The notes beneath the pieces were generated by a model. It made no database searches. It was given only the letters and a program-made list of their open reading frames with translations, and was not told the DNA's origin. A stretch of 64,000 nucleotides of DNA from Drosophila pseudoobscura (taxonomy: Eukaryota; Arthropoda; Insecta; Diptera; Drosophilidae): NCBI RefSeq assembly GCF_009870125.1, contig NC_046683.1, positions 60,155,869 to 60,219,868 of the forward strand, given 5' to 3'. Numbering within the stretch: position 1 is the stretch's first letter; each line of letters begins with the position of its first letter. The position numbers and the translations under genes were made by a program. Of this stretch, positions 62,434-64,000 are shown piece by piece.

Positions 62434-64000
62434 GCTTACCCTATATTATATGGATTTTGTGGATTATATGAATTATGGCCCAGCCGCTGCTGTTGTTCCA
62501 GTAAATTTCATGCCCCGTCGGCTATAATCGTCTTAACAAGAACTTAACGGCACTGGCACTGGCACTGGCTTTGGGGCTTGGGAGGTGCCAAACAATCAGC
62601 AGACGCTGACGAGGATTGGCAGCCTTTCCGGTTGGGCTTTCTGACCAAACAAACACGCAATAAAGCGCTAATTTGGTGCAACGTTTTATTGCCTGGAACC
62701 TTCTGGACGGCACATTCCCAGAATTGACACAGTCAACAAGCTGTGGCTGTGGCTGTGGCCGAAGCTGTTGCCTGTGGCACCATAAAGGTGTGCCAGCTCT
62801 CGCACCTTTTTGGCTCCCATCAGAGAGTGTGAAGAGGCAGCAGCCGTTGCCCCAGCCCGATCTGGATCCTGTCATTAGGCCCCAGACCTGAGGCTGGGAG
62901 ACCGAGCTTTAACTGCCACTTGGGGCCAAATATTTGTTTTGATGCCAATTGGCGTTGATTTCTTTGGACAGGCAGCACCACCAACACCACCAGCAGCAGC
63001 AGCCAAACGGTTGGGTCTTAAGAAGTGCCAGCAGCAGCAGCAGCTGCTGTTGATCTGCAATTATCTTAGCCTTATCCCCAAAATTGATATTAATGCCTTG
63101 TTTGTGTTGATAAAAATCCAGATTTGGTACAAAAGTAGAGCTGATCCTGTACCCTGCAAAGGGCGCAGTACTAGGGTTCAATTCGACGGCAGTGGAGCTG
63201 CAGATGGCCACCACCTTACTGGGTTTGCTCCAGGTGTTGCAGGAGCCCACGAGATCTGCCAGAACCAGGTGACGGACGAGCATCGGTTCGGGGGCAGCAA
63301 GACGGTGCACTGGTGCACTGGCTCGAATGCTGGCCTCTTCGGACAGCATCTATGGCCCCATCTTCACAAACAGTAATCTCAAGGAGCGCCAGAGGTTACT
63401 GCATACCAAAAATGCAAAGGCAGACCAGACCATAGCCATTCCCTGCCACCCACTACCCTTCAAGACAGTCAACACCCCTCTCAAGATGGGTTCGGAACTC
63501 CTTTCGCGATTTTCGTAGATTGCTCAACAGCTGCAGACGGCTGCGGATCAGCTTCTAGAGTAGCCGTACTTGGGGCTAGGATTCTTTGGCTGTGGTTTGT
63601 CCCTCCGTTAGCTGCAGGAAGCCCAAAGGACGTCAGGACCACGCTGATCAGGATTTTCCCTTTGTCCGCCAAACTACAAAATAGTAAATATAGCGCCGAA
63701 CAGCTGGAGTCCCAAGCTTCCCTTCAAAGTCGCTAGATGTCGCGACAATTTGAGTGGCGCTCTCTATCTCAATTGGTTGGTACTAGCAACCAAAGACACT
63801 GCTTGCACGTCTTGCTGTTAGCTGAAAGAAACTGCTTGTAACACTCTCTGTTAAGCAGTGCACCAAGCGCGCGCTATTCAAATTATGATTTCTCGTTCAA
63901 AAAGTATGGAGTATTAAGGATATTTATATAACCTTTAATTATTTTCAACTTTAAATTGTTTAATAATCGGTTTGGGCATTTATTTTTAATGAGTTCCTCT
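62434..64000. other. Region downstream of Pex7
   Basis: No gene that I can support. Some frames around 63180-63520 have mildly coding-like composition, but none has a convincing start, splice sites or recognisable motif. It contains TGGCAC repeats near 62550 and CAG repeats near 63030. Confidence 0.4.

Noticed and set aside
62939-63376. Plus-strand 145-codon frame downstream of Pex7
   Set aside because: Made largely of CAG-repeat translation and AT-rich intergenic sequence; no start context, splice sites or motif.

Overview
The window is eukaryotic, and almost certainly Drosophila. Genes carry short GT-AG introns, several recognisable fly genes occur together, and RpL14 starts at a pyrimidine-rich TCT/TOP-type site. 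The recognisable set is Nelf-E, RpL14, a LETMD1-like gene, an S-Lap leucyl aminopeptidase, TBC1D13, Zasp66, Cdc6, Cpr66D, Arr2 and Pex7. From memory these sit together around cytological 66D of D. melanogaster 3L. Dispersed repeats near 27.0 and 37.4 kb resemble repeats I associate with the obscura group, so a pseudoobscura/subobscura-type species is my best guess; this was not tested.

Layout. 1-3.3 kb: 3' part of an acidic, probably tail-anchored protein gene (+). 4.2-5.3 kb: Nelf-E (-). 6.4-9.3 kb: RpL14 (+), with a 1.65-kb Tc1-like foldback element in intron 1 and a C/D-box snoRNA in each of introns 2 and 3. 9.6-11.1 kb: LETMD1-like gene (-). 11.3-17.5 kb: long non-coding stretch. 17.5-23.4 kb: five-exon DUF1295 membrane protein (+) whose stop TAG is followed by a 178-codon open extension, a strong stop-codon readthrough candidate; a small intronless gene lies antisense in its first intron. 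24.6-31 kb: a rearranged block with an intact S-Lap gene, a broken S-Lap paralogue interrupted by a TBC1D13 fragment, and the parental TBC1D13 gene (-). 31.0-31.9 kb: three diverged copies of a ~125-bp repeat. 33-49.6 kb: Zasp66 (+) with alternative first and last exons and a symmetric cassette exon; Cdc6 (-) is nested in its 9.1-kb intron. 50.1-51.2 kb: a poorly known minus-strand gene. 52.2-54.8 kb: Cpr66D (+). 56.7-57.8 kb: a three-exon secreted Gln/Pro-rich protein (-). 58.9-60.2 kb: Arr2 (-). 61.0-62.2 kb: Pex7 (+). 62.5-64 kb: no confident gene.

The genes do not form one pathway. They are the usual gene-dense fly mixture: transcription pausing, translation, mitochondria, sperm mitochondrial proteins, Rab-GAP, Z-disc, replication licensing, cuticle, phototransduction and peroxisome import. 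All exon borders were read by eye from splice consensus and reading phase, with no transcript data.
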